From positions 62,001 through 126,000 of the forward strand of contig WOUS01000003.1 in the NCBI GenBank assembly GCA_009772985.1: DNA of 64,000 nt. The letters are read 5' to 3'. This DNA is from Anaerolineaceae bacterium. Its GTDB lineage: Bacteria > Chloroflexota > Anaerolineae > Anaerolineales > Villigracilaceae. Shown one piece after another: positions 26,803-41,436 of the stretch; within the stretch, counting starts at the first letter, position 1; each line of letters opens with the position of its first letter. The notes under the pieces are model-generated. The model was not told the origin of the DNA and ran no database searches. It was given only the letters and a program-made list of their open reading frames with translations. A program made the position numbers and the translations under genes.

Positions 26803-27492
26803 ATGCGAATCGAAGACCTGAATTGGATGGATATCGAAGAATATCTCAAACGCGATGACCGGCTGATGCTGGTGATCGGCGCATGTGAACAGCACGGATA
26901 CCTGAGCCTGCTGACCGACATCAAGATCCCGCTGGCGCTGGCCGACGCCGCCTCCACCCGGACCGGGGTGCTGGTGGCGCCGCCCCTGAACTTTGGTTCC
27001 AGCCCCTACTTTCTCGCCTACCCCGGCACGTTCAGCCTGCGCCTGTCCACACTCATGGACGCGGTCGAGGACATCCTCCGCTCGGCCTACGGGCAGGGGT
27101 TCCGCCGCATCCTCGTGTTGAACGGTCACGGCGGCAACAGCGGCGTGAAGGCGCGGCTGACGGAACTCGCCAACGAACTGGCCGGACTCCAAATCCAATG
27201 GTATGCCTGGTGGATGGCGCACAGCGTGGAGGAGATCGCCATCCGGCACGAGGTCAAGCCGGCGCACGCCAACTGGCTGGAGGCGTTCCCGTTCACCATC
27301 GTGGCCGACCTGCCGGAGGGCGAGAAGGTCCCGCCGCGCGTCCCGTCGGAGGTGCTGGACGCGGCGGCGACGCGGGAAGTGTACGGGGATGGGTCGTTCG
27401 GCGGCAGGTACCGGGTCCCGCAGGAGACGATGCAGGAGATCTTCGACGCCGCGCTGGCCGACATCCTGCATTTGCTGGAATTTGAGTCTTGA
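26803..27492 (+). CDS. Creatininase-family amidohydrolase
   Basis: The 229-residue protein has the metal-binding motifs of the family: GACEQHGYLSLLTD near residue 26 and the Gly-rich VLNGHGGNSGVKA near residue 105. Family members include creatininase and the MftE peptidase; several act on cyclic amides or peptide-derived cofactors. No mycofactocin genes adjoin it, so no substrate is assigned. The gene is read divergently from rsmF with only 20 bases between start codons and has no ribosome-binding site. Confidence 0.85.
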   Translation: MRIEDLNWMDIEEYLKRDDRLMLVIGACEQHGYLSLLTDIKIPLALADAASTRTGVLVAPPLNFGSSPYFLAYPGTFSLRLSTLMDAVEDILRSAYGQGFRRILVLNGHGGNSGVKARLTELANELAGLQIQWYAWWMAHSVEEIAIRHEVKPAHANWLEAFPFTIVADLPEGEKVPPRVPSEVLDAAATREVYGDGSFGGRYRVPQETMQEIFDAALADILHLLEFES

Positions 27493-27518
27493 CCGATTGC
27501 AGTTCAACCGGATATAAT
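27489..27518 (+). promoter_or_regulatory. rpoC promoter
   Basis: TTGACC (27489-27494), 18 bases, then TATAAT (27513-27518). The -35 overlaps the last codons of the creatininase gene. The transcript would have a leader of about 130 bases. Confidence 0.65.
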
Positions 27519-27560
27519 CTGCCTCCGTTGAATAACGAGAAAAACTGCGACATACCGGCG

Positions 27561-27591
27561 AGCGCTTGAAGCGAAATTGCTTCGAAGCGCT
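27561..27591 (+). promoter_or_regulatory. Hairpin in the rpoC leader
   Basis: AGCGCTTGAAGC pairs with GCTTCGAAGCGCT (one bulged base) and is followed by TGCTTTTA. It could be an attenuator or a transcript-stabilising hairpin; the T run is short. Confidence 0.5.
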
Positions 27592-27657
27592 TGCTTTTAT
27601 GCGTCCTGGAGGCGGGTAATTCGCAGTACCTAGTTTGGAAGTCGAGGAGACAGATCA

Positions 27658-31896
<4,239 letters not shown>

Positions 31897-31914
31897 CGGT
31901 CCGGAAACGTTGCG

Positions 31915-31945
31915 ACGAGGTGGTTCATCGAACCACCTCGTTTGT
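31915..31945 (+). terminator. rpoC terminator
   Basis: ACGAGGTGGTTC and GAACCACCTCGT form a 12-bp stem around ATC, followed by TTTGTATTT. Confidence 0.8.
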
Positions 31946-31953
31946 ATTTAATC

Positions 31954-32063
31954 GGTTCATTGGGAGTTGCCGCGACGCGCCACTATATTTGGTGGTCTGC
32001 TGTGGGACAAATTGGCAATTTGTCCTACATGTGCTGGTCTATCACGGCGATTCCCAGAGACCC
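31954..32063. mobile_element. 110-base MITE-like element, copy 1
   Basis: This 110-base segment, starting GGTTCATTGGGAGTTGCCG and ending in CCCAGAGACCC, is matched at 38711-38820 with a single visible difference. Its two ends are imperfect inverted repeats (TGGGAGTTGCCGTGAC against TGGGAATCGCCGTGAT). Its centre is the palindrome GGACAAATTGGCAATTTGTCC. It encodes no protein. Confidence 0.8.
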
Positions 32064-32080
32064 ATTTAATCTTATGGGGG

Positions 32081-32109
32081 TTGTATTTATGACATAAATT
32101 CTGTAAGAT
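32081..32109 (+). promoter_or_regulatory. Promoter of the SH3-domain lipoprotein gene
   Basis: TTGTAT (32081-32086), 17 bases, TAAGAT (32104-32109). It lies 38 bases before the ATG at 32147, which has an AAAAGGAG ribosome-binding site. Confidence 0.6.
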
Positions 32110-32146
32110 GTATGTACCGTTCCCACAATTGGAAAAGGAGACCCCC

Positions 32147-32989
32147 ATGAAAAAAATCATACCGCTTTTCATTGTTGTGCTCCTGGCGCTCGCCGGCTGT
32201 AACATGCCGCAGGTTGTCACACCCGGGAATACGGACGAGCCGCCGGGGATCGCGCCCCAGCCCTCCGCCACCGTGGATCTCGCCAATGCCGTCAACGCCA
32301 CCCTGACGGCTCTCGCCGCCCCGCTGCCGCTCATCCCCGAGGCAACAGGCACGCCGACGCCCACCTCCACACCCGGCAAGCCGACGATCTCGGTGACGAC
32401 GGCCACCAACTGCCGCACCGGACCCGGCAAGGTCTACGACCTGGTGGGCGGACTCCTGCCCGGCGAGACGACCGAGATCGTGGGCCGCGACCTCACCGGC
32501 CAGTACTGGCTCGTCCGCAACCCAGACGTTCCGAACGGTTTCTGCTGGCTGTGGGGCATGTATGCCACGCCGATGGGTGAATATGCGGCCCTGCCCATCT
32601 TCACGCCGCCTCCCACCCCCACGCCGGCTCCCGGCTTCTCGGTTTCGTACACCGGTCTGGAGGTCTGCGCGCCGCTGTACGCCTTCCGGTTCCAGATCAC
32701 CAATACCGGCGCGCTGACCTGGGAGTCCATCAAGATCGAAATCACCGACACCACCACGGCCACTTCGACCGCCCATACGCTGGATTCCTTCCGCGCCTAC
32801 GATGGCTGCATCCTCGATATCAACCAGAATGACCTGCTGCCCGGCGAGGGCGGGCCTGTGACCAACGTCAACCCCGGCCAGTTGAACTACAACCCCGCCG
32901 GGCACAGCATCACGGCCATCATCACGCTCTGTTCGGCGAACGGCCTCGGCGGAACGTGCGTCTCGCAGACTCTAAACTTCACGCCGTGA
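32147..32989 (+). CDS. Lipoprotein with SH3-like domain
   Basis: The 280-residue protein begins with a lipoprotein signal (KKIIPLFIVVLLALAGC). A T/P-rich linker follows, then an SH3b-type domain (TNCRTGPGKVYDLVGGLLPGE ... YWLVRNP) and a beta-sandwich C-terminal domain. Bacterial SH3 domains usually bind peptidoglycan or peptides at the cell surface. The start at 32147 has a strong AAAAGGAG site, so the in-frame ATG at 32108 is unlikely. Confidence 0.82.
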   Translation: MKKIIPLFIVVLLALAGCNMPQVVTPGNTDEPPGIAPQPSATVDLANAVNATLTALAAPLPLIPEATGTPTPTSTPGKPTISVTTATNCRTGPGKVYDLVGGLLPGETTEIVGRDLTGQYWLVRNPDVPNGFCWLWGMYATPMGEYAALPIFTPPPTPTPAPGFSVSYTGLEVCAPLYAFRFQITNTGALTWESIKIEITDTTTATSTAHTLDSFRAYDGCILDINQNDLLPGEGGPVTNVNPGQLNYNPAGHSITAIITLCSANGLGGTCVSQTLNFTP

Positions 32990-32996
32990 CCGGGAT

Positions 32997-33024
32997 GGGG
33001 CGGCCTCGAGGCCGCTCCGTTTGC
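32997..33024 (+). terminator. Terminator after the SH3-domain lipoprotein gene
   Basis: GCGGCCTC/GAGGCCGC is a perfect 16-base palindrome, extended by GG and CC, followed by GTTTGCGTTT. Confidence 0.6.
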
Positions 33025-33037
33025 GTTTAATTGTCTG

Positions 33038-33066
33038 TTGCAATCAAGTCCCGTATTTGCTAGAAT
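33038..33066 (+). promoter_or_regulatory. Promoter of the lipoprotein gene at 33111
   Basis: TTGCAA (33038-33043), 17 bases, TAGAAT (33061-33066). The ATG at 33111 follows a GAGGAG ribosome-binding site. Confidence 0.65.
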
Positions 33067-33110
33067 CATCCCACAATCACAACCACATTAATCACTGAGG
33101 AGAATAAGAT

Positions 33111-33887
33111 ATGAAAGCCAGAACCCTGGTTCTTTGCCTTGTAACTGTTTCGCTCATCCTTTCCGCGTGCGCTGGAAAACCGACGCCGGACGTTGCAGCA
33201 ACATTCACGGCACAAACGATGACCCCGGAGAGCCTCAACCAATCCGCCTCCACTCCGACCATGACAGCCACGGAAAATCCCTATCTGCTTTACGATGAAT
33301 TCGACGATCCAAACAGCGGCTGGTCTACTTTTGGCGATACATCGAGTGGGGAGGTGGGGTACGCGAATGGCTCCTTCAGGCTCGCCTTCTACCAGGCCGG
33401 GTACTTCAATTCCTCCTATTCTGTTGGCACATACACTGATTTCATCGTTGAGACGCGCGTCTGCACTTCAGCCACAACGCCCGGGATCGGCGCCGGACTG
33501 ACCCTGCGGGCTTCGGATTACAACTGGTATTTGTTCTGGGTCTATCCCGTCAGCCGTGAATATAGTTTCTCGAAAGGGTTCTCCAACCCACAGACCGGCT
33601 TTTACCAGGAAACCAGCCTGCTCCCACGTACTGCCTCTGATGTCATCCAGCCATTCAATTCTGGTGGCATGTTGTGCCTTTTCATAAAAGCCGCGGCGCA
33701 TGGCGACGCCTTCGATTTCTGGGTTGCCGGGGAAGATAACGTTTATCAATACCTGGCATCCGCACGCGATGCTGAGTGGGCAGACGGCCATCTTGGGCCA
33801 TCGGCGGATGCACCGAAATCGGACTTTTCCCCGGCTCCAGTTGAGGCCTTGTTCGATTGGATCAAGGTTTACCCCTATTCAGACTAG
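33111..33887 (+). CDS. Lipoprotein with a LamG/DUF1080-like beta-sandwich domain
   Basis: The 258-residue protein has a lipoprotein signal (LILSAC), a Ser/Thr/Pro linker, and one beta-rich domain starting DEFDDPNSGWSTF. That sequence is the typical opening of concanavalin-like domains in secreted Chloroflexota proteins. Ligand binding rather than catalysis is the usual role. No partner gene is apparent. Confidence 0.7.
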   Translation: MKARTLVLCLVTVSLILSACAGKPTPDVAATFTAQTMTPESLNQSASTPTMTATENPYLLYDEFDDPNSGWSTFGDTSSGEVGYANGSFRLAFYQAGYFNSSYSVGTYTDFIVETRVCTSATTPGIGAGLTLRASDYNWYLFWVYPVSREYSFSKGFSNPQTGFYQETSLLPRTASDVIQPFNSGGMLCLFIKAAAHGDAFDFWVAGEDNVYQYLASARDAEWADGHLGPSADAPKSDFSPAPVEALFDWIKVYPYSD

Positions 33888-33998
33888 CGCTTATCGTCAG
33901 AGTCGCCGCGAAAACCCCGATGGATCAGGGCTGTTCACTTGCATCAGCAGTTTACCTCTTGAGCGGGCCATGAGTTCAACAGCATGGGTTCCATAACC

Positions 33999-34030
33999 AG
34001 CGGGGCGGAATATGCCGCCCCGCTTTCTTT
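33999..34030 (+). terminator. Terminator downstream of the 33111 lipoprotein gene
   Basis: AGCGGGGCGG and CCGCCCCGCT form a 10-bp GC-rich stem with a 6-base loop, followed by TTCTTTT. Confidence 0.75.
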
Positions 34031-34033
34031 TCC

Positions 34034-34062
34034 TTGACGCTTTCCCTCTTTCCCCGTAAGAT
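34034..34062 (+). promoter_or_regulatory. gyrA promoter
   Basis: TTGACG (34034-34039), 17 bases, TAAGAT (34057-34062), about 80 bases before the gyrA start. Confidence 0.65.
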
Positions 34063-34090
34063 AGCAGAACAAAATTTCCCTCCCTCCCTG

Positions 34091-34115
34091 CCCCTCTCCC
34101 AAATTAGGAGAGGGG
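34091..34115. repeat. CCCCTCTCC palindrome in the gyrA leader
   Basis: CCCCTCTCC and GGAGAGGGG flank CAAATTA. This short palindrome with the GTTAGGGGTGAGGG tail ends just before the gyrA ribosome-binding site (GGAG). It could influence translation of gyrA. Confidence 0.6.
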
Positions 34116-34139
34116 TTAGGGGTGAGGGCAGGAGTCACT

Positions 34140-36671
<2,532 letters not shown>

Positions 36672-36759
36672 GAAAGAACGAGTAATGAGTAAATCGTGCG
36701 CCCCGCGCCGTGATCGGACGCGGGGCGTTTCTATTTTACGGAACTGAACAAGCAACCTT

Positions 36760-38580
36760 TTACGCCCGCGCCCGCTTCCTCAACGCAATCTCTTTCTTCT
36801 CGTTCAACTCGATGATGTGGATGGCCGTGCCGGCGCGGGCGCCGAGGGCGGCCAGGCCGGAGAGGTGGTCGCGCGAAAAGCCGCGGCCGCCCGCGCGCGC
36901 ACCGAGCGCCAGCAGGCCGAGCAGGTCGCAGGTCCGGCCGCGCGGCACGAACAGCGGGACGATGACCGGGAAGCGGTCATCCGCCGGGCGGTGGAGCACC
37001 TTGCCGCAGCGCAGCGAGTCCGCCAGTTCCTTCTTCAGTTCCAGACGGGCGGATTTGGCCGCCAGGTTGCAGAGTTCCTTCACGCGCGGCGAACCGGCCT
37101 CGTATTCGAAGACGGCGGCGTGCCTGCATTGCAGCAGCGCCGGGACGGTCGTCACGAGGGCATGGTACAGGTCCGGCAGGGCGATGCCGTCCACCACGTC
37201 GGGGCGAAGTTCCACCAGCGCGGCCTCGAAGTCCACCCGGTCGGGGTAGAAGCGGGCGTTGATCCACGTTTCGATGCGTTTCTTGAGCGGCAGGAACAGG
37301 GTGGCCGACCCGACGCCGGAGAGCGCAACGGAAAGCGTTTGAGAGCGGGCTTCGAGGAAACTGCCCAAAATCTCGTCGAGCAGGGCCGTGCCGGCGGTCC
37401 AGATCAGGCCAAGCAGGCCGAGCAGGAGCGTGTACACGGCGGCGCGGTTGATGACCACGTCCACGTCCCACAGGCCGCGCCGCAGCATCGAAACCGCCAG
37501 CGTCACCGGCACCAGCAGCAGGCCGAGGTAATAGAGCGGGCGGTTCAGGAGCATGGACCAGATCAGGCCGGAGGCGGTCAACTCGAACACGGGCAGGCGG
37601 TTGAGCGGGATGAGCAGCAGGTACGAGATGACCAGCGCCCCGGCAAAGCCCAGCACCGCCCATTTGGTTTGCTGGCGCTCCGTCAGCGTGGAGACGCGCC
37701 GGTAACGATAGATCTGCGCTCCGACCCCGATCCCGTAGAACGCCATCGCCATCAGGAAGATGACCACCGGCGGCAGGCGGATGGGGTTGACCGCCGCCGG
37801 CAGGAAGAAGGCCGCGTACCAGAGCGTGGCCGCCAGCGCCGGCCAGAGCGTCCAGCGCGGGGCAAATTTTCCGTTCGGGAACAGGTAGAGCAGCCAGACC
37901 GGCAGAACCACGCCGAGCAGCCCCGTCGCCGCCACCGGGACCCGCAGCCAGGGGTACACGTCGTCGGCGAAATACATTTCCGGCGCGGAGCGCACCACGA
38001 ACATGACCAGCGTCAGCGCCAGCCCGGCCGCCATCCAGTCGTCGGACTTGCGCCAGAAGACCAGCGCGGCCACCAGCGTGAACCCGGCCACGAACAGGAT
38101 GTGGAAAGCCGTCATGTAGCCGGCCATGAAGCCGGGCGACAGGTTCATGCGCGCCAGCGCCTTCTCGTACGCGGCCGGGCGGAGGAGAACCACGCGGCGC
38201 GCGGGACCGTCAGCCTGCCGCGCCACGCCCAGCGTCACCGTCTCCCCCTCCCCTCCGTCGAGCAGTTTCCAGGCCCCGGCGGGCGTCGTCCCGGCGGGGA
38301 CGGGCTGGCCGTCCACCGAAACGAGCACGTCGCCCGGCTGGATGCCGGCGTCCTCCGCCAGCCCGCCGGTCTGCGGGTAAAGAAGGAGATGCCCGGCCTC
38401 GTCGGCGCGGATCTCCAGCGCCAGGATGTTGCCACGCAGGCGCGACAATTCCACCGGCACGCCGGCCGCGAACAAGCCCAGCGCCATCAGCGCCAGCAGG
38501 GCGAATCCAATGCGCACCAGCCACAGCCAGGCGCCGCGCAGGCGGCGGTCAGACGGTTCGGGATGTTTTTTTGCTGCCAT
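36760..38580 (-). CDS. ComP-like membrane receptor: PDZ, multi-helix membrane domain, GAF-like domain, no kinase
   Basis: The 606-residue protein has an N-terminal membrane helix, a PDZ-like domain (AEDAGIQPGDVLVSVDGQPV, about residues 75-130), about eight to ten further helices, and a soluble C-terminal GAF-like domain (about residues 440-590). The order PDZ plus membrane domain recalls the sensor part of ComP-type histidine kinases, but no histidine-kinase core follows. It may signal through a separate partner. The start has a GGAGGTG site. Confidence 0.7.
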   Translation of the reverse strand: MAAKKHPEPSDRRLRGAWLWLVRIGFALLALMALGLFAAGVPVELSRLRGNILALEIRADEAGHLLLYPQTGGLAEDAGIQPGDVLVSVDGQPVPAGTTPAGAWKLLDGGEGETVTLGVARQADGPARRVVLLRPAAYEKALARMNLSPGFMAGYMTAFHILFVAGFTLVAALVFWRKSDDWMAAGLALTLVMFVVRSAPEMYFADDVYPWLRVPVAATGLLGVVLPVWLLYLFPNGKFAPRWTLWPALAATLWYAAFFLPAAVNPIRLPPVVIFLMAMAFYGIGVGAQIYRYRRVSTLTERQQTKWAVLGFAGALVISYLLLIPLNRLPVFELTASGLIWSMLLNRPLYYLGLLLVPVTLAVSMLRRGLWDVDVVINRAAVYTLLLGLLGLIWTAGTALLDEILGSFLEARSQTLSVALSGVGSATLFLPLKKRIETWINARFYPDRVDFEAALVELRPDVVDGIALPDLYHALVTTVPALLQCRHAAVFEYEAGSPRVKELCNLAAKSARLELKKELADSLRCGKVLHRPADDRFPVIVPLFVPRGRTCDLLGLLALGARAGGRGFSRDHLSGLAALGARAGTAIHIIELNEKKEIALRKRARA

Positions 38581-38888
38581 GCGACACCTCCAAAAAAACG
38601 AAAAGCCAAAAGAGGAACGCGGATTACGCGGATTTTGCGGATTACGCCGATGTTTTCTGAAAGAATCCGCGAAATCAGGTAAATCGGCAAAATCCGCGTT
38701 GAGCTTTCTGGGTTCATTGGGAGTTGCCGTGACGCGCCACTATATTTGGTGGTCTGCTGTGGGACAAATTGGCAATTTGTCCTACATGTGCTGGTCTATC
38801 ACGGCGATTCCCAGAGACCCGATTTCTGTGAGCGCAACAAACTGTCAGGGTGCCAGAAAACGAAAAGCAAAAGACCGGCGGAGACTTG
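38581..38888. other. Gene-free stretch filled by repeats
   Basis: From left to right it holds AAAAAAACGAAAAGC words and an ATCCGCG/CGCGGAT palindromic block (about 38613-38698, with ACGCGGATT at one end and AATCCGCGT at the other). These are followed by the second 110-base MITE-like copy (38711-38820) and another short A-rich GAAAAGCAAAAG word near 38865. No promoter or gene is recognised apart from the ribosome-binding site of the left-hand gene. Confidence 0.7.
38711..38820. mobile_element. 110-base MITE-like element, copy 2
   Basis: Matches 31954-32063 in the same orientation at 109 of 110 positions by eye. The near identity indicates recent duplication or active mobilisation. Confidence 0.85.
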
Positions 38889-40100
38889 CTACTCGAAAAA
38901 CAGGTAATCCATCACGATCTGGTCATCCTGCACGATGAGCGACAACTGCCCGGAGCGCGTCCCGGCCTGCCAGGCCAGGTAACGGGCATCGCCGCGGCTC
39001 TCGAAGTGGAGCAGGCGGAACTGCGTCCCGGCGGGCAGACTGGCGAAGAAAGCGGCGTAATCCGCCTGGACCGACGCCGCGCCGCGCGCCACGCTTCCGC
39101 CGCGCACGTGGACCGCGTCGGCGCGGTAGAACGCGGCCACTCCTCCGGACTGGAGGCTGTTGAGCGCGGCGAGGAACTGGACGGTGAACGCGTCCGGTTG
39201 GGGGACGGAGGGAGTCTCCGGCGCGGGCGTGACCGGCGTTACAGGCGCGGGAGTCGGCGTGACCGGGGCGGGTGTCGGCGTGACCGGCGCGGGGGCAGGC
39301 GTGACCGGTGTCACGGGCGCGGGGGCCGGCGCCACCGGCTGCAATGGGGCGGGCCAGGCGAAGTCGGCGGCCGCCTTCCAGACGGCGGGAAGGTGGGCGC
39401 GGCAGTAGTCCCACGAGAAGAAGTTGGCGGCCGGGATGCCGAGCATTTTGGCAGTGTTGAGGAAGTCGGCGATGTCGGCGGGGGTCGCGGCCCAGCCGGG
39501 GGTCCCGTAGGCCGCGCCGGTGGCAAGGTAGGGTTTGGCGTGCGGGAGGGCGTCGCACTGGCGTTTCGATTCGCGCAGTTGATTCCCGGCGTTGTGCGCC
39601 TGCTCCCAGTAGACCTGCGGCATGTGGTAGTCGCAAAATTCGAGGAAGACCGCCCAGGGCAGTTCGGGATGATAATCGGGGAAACGGTAGGAACTCAGGG
39701 CAACCGGGATGTCCAGCCCGGCGCGCACGGCGGTCATGAACTTGCGGGCGGCTTTGTCGCGGCCCGGCAGTTTGTACTCCTGCTCGGCGTCCACCACGTA
39801 GCCGTCGAGGCCGAGAGCCTGGGCGCGCTGGATGGCGACAGCCGCCTCCCCCGCCGGGTCATTGCCGTAGACGTAGTGCCAGCCCCAGACGGCGATGCCC
39901 GCCGCGCGCAGCGCCTGCACAACCGGGGCGGTGAAGTCGCTGCCAGACGAGTCCACGCCGAAGGGACGCGGGCCGTCGGCGATCTTGACCAGCACGTGGC
40001 TGAGTCCGGCGGCTTGCGCGGCGGCGAGGATGGCGGCCGGCGCGCCTTTTTCACATTCGGGGAGGATGAAAGTGAAGAAGCCTTTGCCCTGGAGAGTCAT
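38889..40100 (-). CDS. TIM-barrel glycoside-hydrolase-like protein with T/P linker and NTF2-like domain
   Basis: The 403-residue protein has an N-terminal barrel (HVLVKIADGPRPF, GIAVWGWHYVYGND, GYVVDAEQEYK, PVALSSYRFPDYHPELPW, DYHMPQVYWEQAH) similar to DUF1906/GH25-like domains. It then has a tandem APVTPTPAPVTPTP linker of about 45 residues and a C-terminal domain (FLAALNSLQSGGVAAFYRAD) resembling NTF2/SnoaL folds. No signal peptide is visible, which is odd for a wall-active enzyme. The ribosome-binding site lies against a REP-like element. Confidence 0.6.
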   Translation of the reverse strand: MTLQGKGFFTFILPECEKGAPAAILAAAQAAGLSHVLVKIADGPRPFGVDSSGSDFTAPVVQALRAAGIAVWGWHYVYGNDPAGEAAVAIQRAQALGLDGYVVDAEQEYKLPGRDKAARKFMTAVRAGLDIPVALSSYRFPDYHPELPWAVFLEFCDYHMPQVYWEQAHNAGNQLRESKRQCDALPHAKPYLATGAAYGTPGWAATPADIADFLNTAKMLGIPAANFFSWDYCRAHLPAVWKAAADFAWPAPLQPVAPAPAPVTPVTPAPAPVTPTPAPVTPTPAPVTPVTPAPETPSVPQPDAFTVQFLAALNSLQSGGVAAFYRADAVHVRGGSVARGAASVQADYAAFFASLPAGTQFRLLHFESRGDARYLAWQAGTRSGQLSLIVQDDQIVMDYLFFE

Positions 40101-40110
40101 TTTTCCACCT

Positions 40111-40163
40111 GTAGGGGCCGATCTGCGTGTCGGCCCAAGGCGGACACATAGGTCCGCCCCTAC
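40111..40163. repeat. GTAGGGG...CCCCTAC repeat between two minus-strand genes
   Basis: Outer ends GTAGGGGC and GCCCCTAC enclose two inner hairpins (GGGCCGA/TCGGCCC type and GGCGGAC/GTCCGCC). The stop codon TAG of the HD-domain gene lies in the right-hand CCCCTAC end. Confidence 0.75.
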
Positions 40164-40726
40164 GAAATATTCCCGACCAAACCAAGTTCGGGGGCGATGG
40201 CGCGCATCGCCAGGATGACGTTGCCGACGTGCTCCCAGAGTTCGAGGCCAAATTCGGCGGCGGCTTTCTCGATCTCGGCGCGGTTGGCTCCGGCGGCGAA
40301 GGCCTTATCCTTCCACTTCTTTTTGACGGAGGCCGGCTCGAGGTCCAGCAGGGAGCGGGACGGGCGGACGAGGGCGACGGCGGTGATGAGTCCGGTCACC
40401 TCGTCGCAGGCGTAGAGGGCTTTCTCCATGCGCGTCACGCGCGGGACCCCGGTATGGTCGGCGTGGGACATGACGGCGCGGATGATTTCCTCCGGCACGC
40501 CGCGCTGGCGCAGGATGGGTTCGCCTGCCTGCGGGTGGCCTTCGAGCGTGGGATGGATCTCCCAATCGAAGTCGTGGAGCAGGCCGGCGGCGCGCCACAT
40601 CTCCACATCCTCGCCGAATTTTTCGGCGTAGAAGCGCATGGCGGCTTCGACCGCCAGCATGTGCTTGATGAGGTTTTCGTTCTTGACGAACTCATGGACA
40701 ATGGCAAGGGCTTCGTCGCGGGTCAT
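40160..40726 (-). CDS. HD-domain phosphohydrolase
   Basis: The 188-residue protein has the HD metal-binding pattern: His in LIKHMLAVEAAM, GLLHDFDWE (His-Asp pair), His in GHPQAG, and HADHTG. It resembles the small HDIG-type predicted hydrolases. The start at 40726 is chosen because AGGAGGTG lies six bases upstream; an in-frame GTG at 40732 overlaps that site. The stop TAG is part of a GTAGGGGCG repeat. Confidence 0.8.
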   Translation of the reverse strand: MTRDEALAIVHEFVKNENLIKHMLAVEAAMRFYAEKFGEDVEMWRAAGLLHDFDWEIHPTLEGHPQAGEPILRQRGVPEEIIRAVMSHADHTGVPRVTRMEKALYACDEVTGLITAVALVRPSRSLLDLEPASVKKKWKDKAFAAGANRAEIEKAAAEFGLELWEHVGNVILAMRAIAPELGLVGNIS

Positions 40727-40728
40727 GG

Positions 40729-40992
40729 TCACCTCCTGTAAACATCTTTGCGATGTTTGACGCGGATGATTTCAATGATGAGTCGATCTTCGTGGATTTC
40801 GTACATAATACGATAATCCCCAACACGAACGCGATATGTACGTTCAAAACCAGCCAGTTTTTTGACTCCCTGTGGAAAGGGATTTTCCGCCAATCCTTTA
40901 ATCACCGCGATTGCCTTAGGAATGATTTGTCGCGGCAGCCTTTCGAGTTCCTTTAGCGCCGAAGACTTGAACTCAATCTGGTAAGAGGCCAT
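40729..40992 (-). CDS. RelE/ParE-family toxin
   Basis: The 87-residue protein has the compact RelE fold pattern: YQIEFKSSALKELERLPRQI, then YRVRVGDYRIMYEIHEDRLIIEIIRVKHRKDVYRR. RelE toxins cut mRNA on the ribosome; ParE relatives poison gyrase. The C-terminal basic residues fit RelE. It overlaps the upstream antitoxin gene by 20 bases and ends two bases before the HD gene start. Confidence 0.88.
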   Translation of the reverse strand: MASYQIEFKSSALKELERLPRQIIPKAIAVIKGLAENPFPQGVKKLAGFERTYRVRVGDYRIMYEIHEDRLIIEIIRVKHRKDVYRR

Positions 40993-41179
40993 TTTTCTTC
41001 AGTTTAGCGACGACTTCTTCAAAGGGGATGGTTGGTTCATCGCGTCTTTCAAGCAGCACGGCCAAGTCTTCAAGGTCTTCGATTAATTCTTCGAATTCTT
41101 CAATTGGCAGGATCACAGCAACCTTCTTGCCAACCTCATTGGTCACATATTGCGCCTGGAGTTCTTTTATGGATAACAT
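40973..41179 (-). CDS. Antitoxin of the RelE-type pair
   Basis: The 68-residue acidic protein (LSIKELQAQYVTNEVGKKVAVILPIEEFEELIEDLEDLAVLLERRDEPTIPFEEVV) has a Phd/YefM-like N terminus and an acidic C-terminal toxin-wrapping tail. The overlap with the toxin suggests coupled translation. An AGAGGCG site precedes the ATG. Confidence 0.8.
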   Translation of the reverse strand: MLSIKELQAQYVTNEVGKKVAVILPIEEFEELIEDLEDLAVLLERRDEPTIPFEEVVAKLKKNGLLPD

Positions 41180-41189
41180 GCGCGCCTCT

Positions 41190-41411
41190 TCATAACGCTA
41201 ACAAGTCGCAAGACTGGTTTATTCCCTGAGCGCGATCCAGCAAGGCTTTTTCTGCCATATTTTCCAGCGCGCCCCGCGACCCGGCAAAAGCCTTTTGCCA
41301 GCGGAGATCATCCTCCAACTCATCCAGGATCCAATCCGCCAGGGCATCCTGTTCCTGTGCGGGCAGTTCCCCCACTTTGATAATCACTCGTTCGAATCGC
41401 TTGGTGACCAT
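41190..41411 (-). CDS. Small antitoxin-like protein upstream of the RelE pair
   Basis: The 73-residue protein (ELPAQEQDALADWILDELEDDLRWQKAFAGSRGALENMAEKALLD) resembles small acidic proteins often found beside toxin genes. It starts after GGAGGTG, and a TATAAT on the minus strand lies at 41429-41434. It lies 10 bases upstream of the antitoxin gene and probably heads the operon. Whether it binds a toxin or DNA is unknown. Confidence 0.6.
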   Translation of the reverse strand: MVTKRFERVIIKVGELPAQEQDALADWILDELEDDLRWQKAFAGSRGALENMAEKALLDRAQGINQSCDLLAL

Positions 41412-41436
41412 AACGCACCTCCAGACCCATTATACC

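Noticed and set aside
31954-32063. Riboswitch or structured RNA upstream of the SH3-domain lipoprotein gene
   Set aside because: The same 110 bases occur at 38711 in a different context, and the lipoprotein promoter lies downstream of the element.
39210-39350. Tandem GTGACCGGCGCGGG-like units that could be taken for a CRISPR or minisatellite
   Set aside because: They are the codons of the APVTPTP linker in the TIM-barrel protein, with no spacers and no cas genes nearby.
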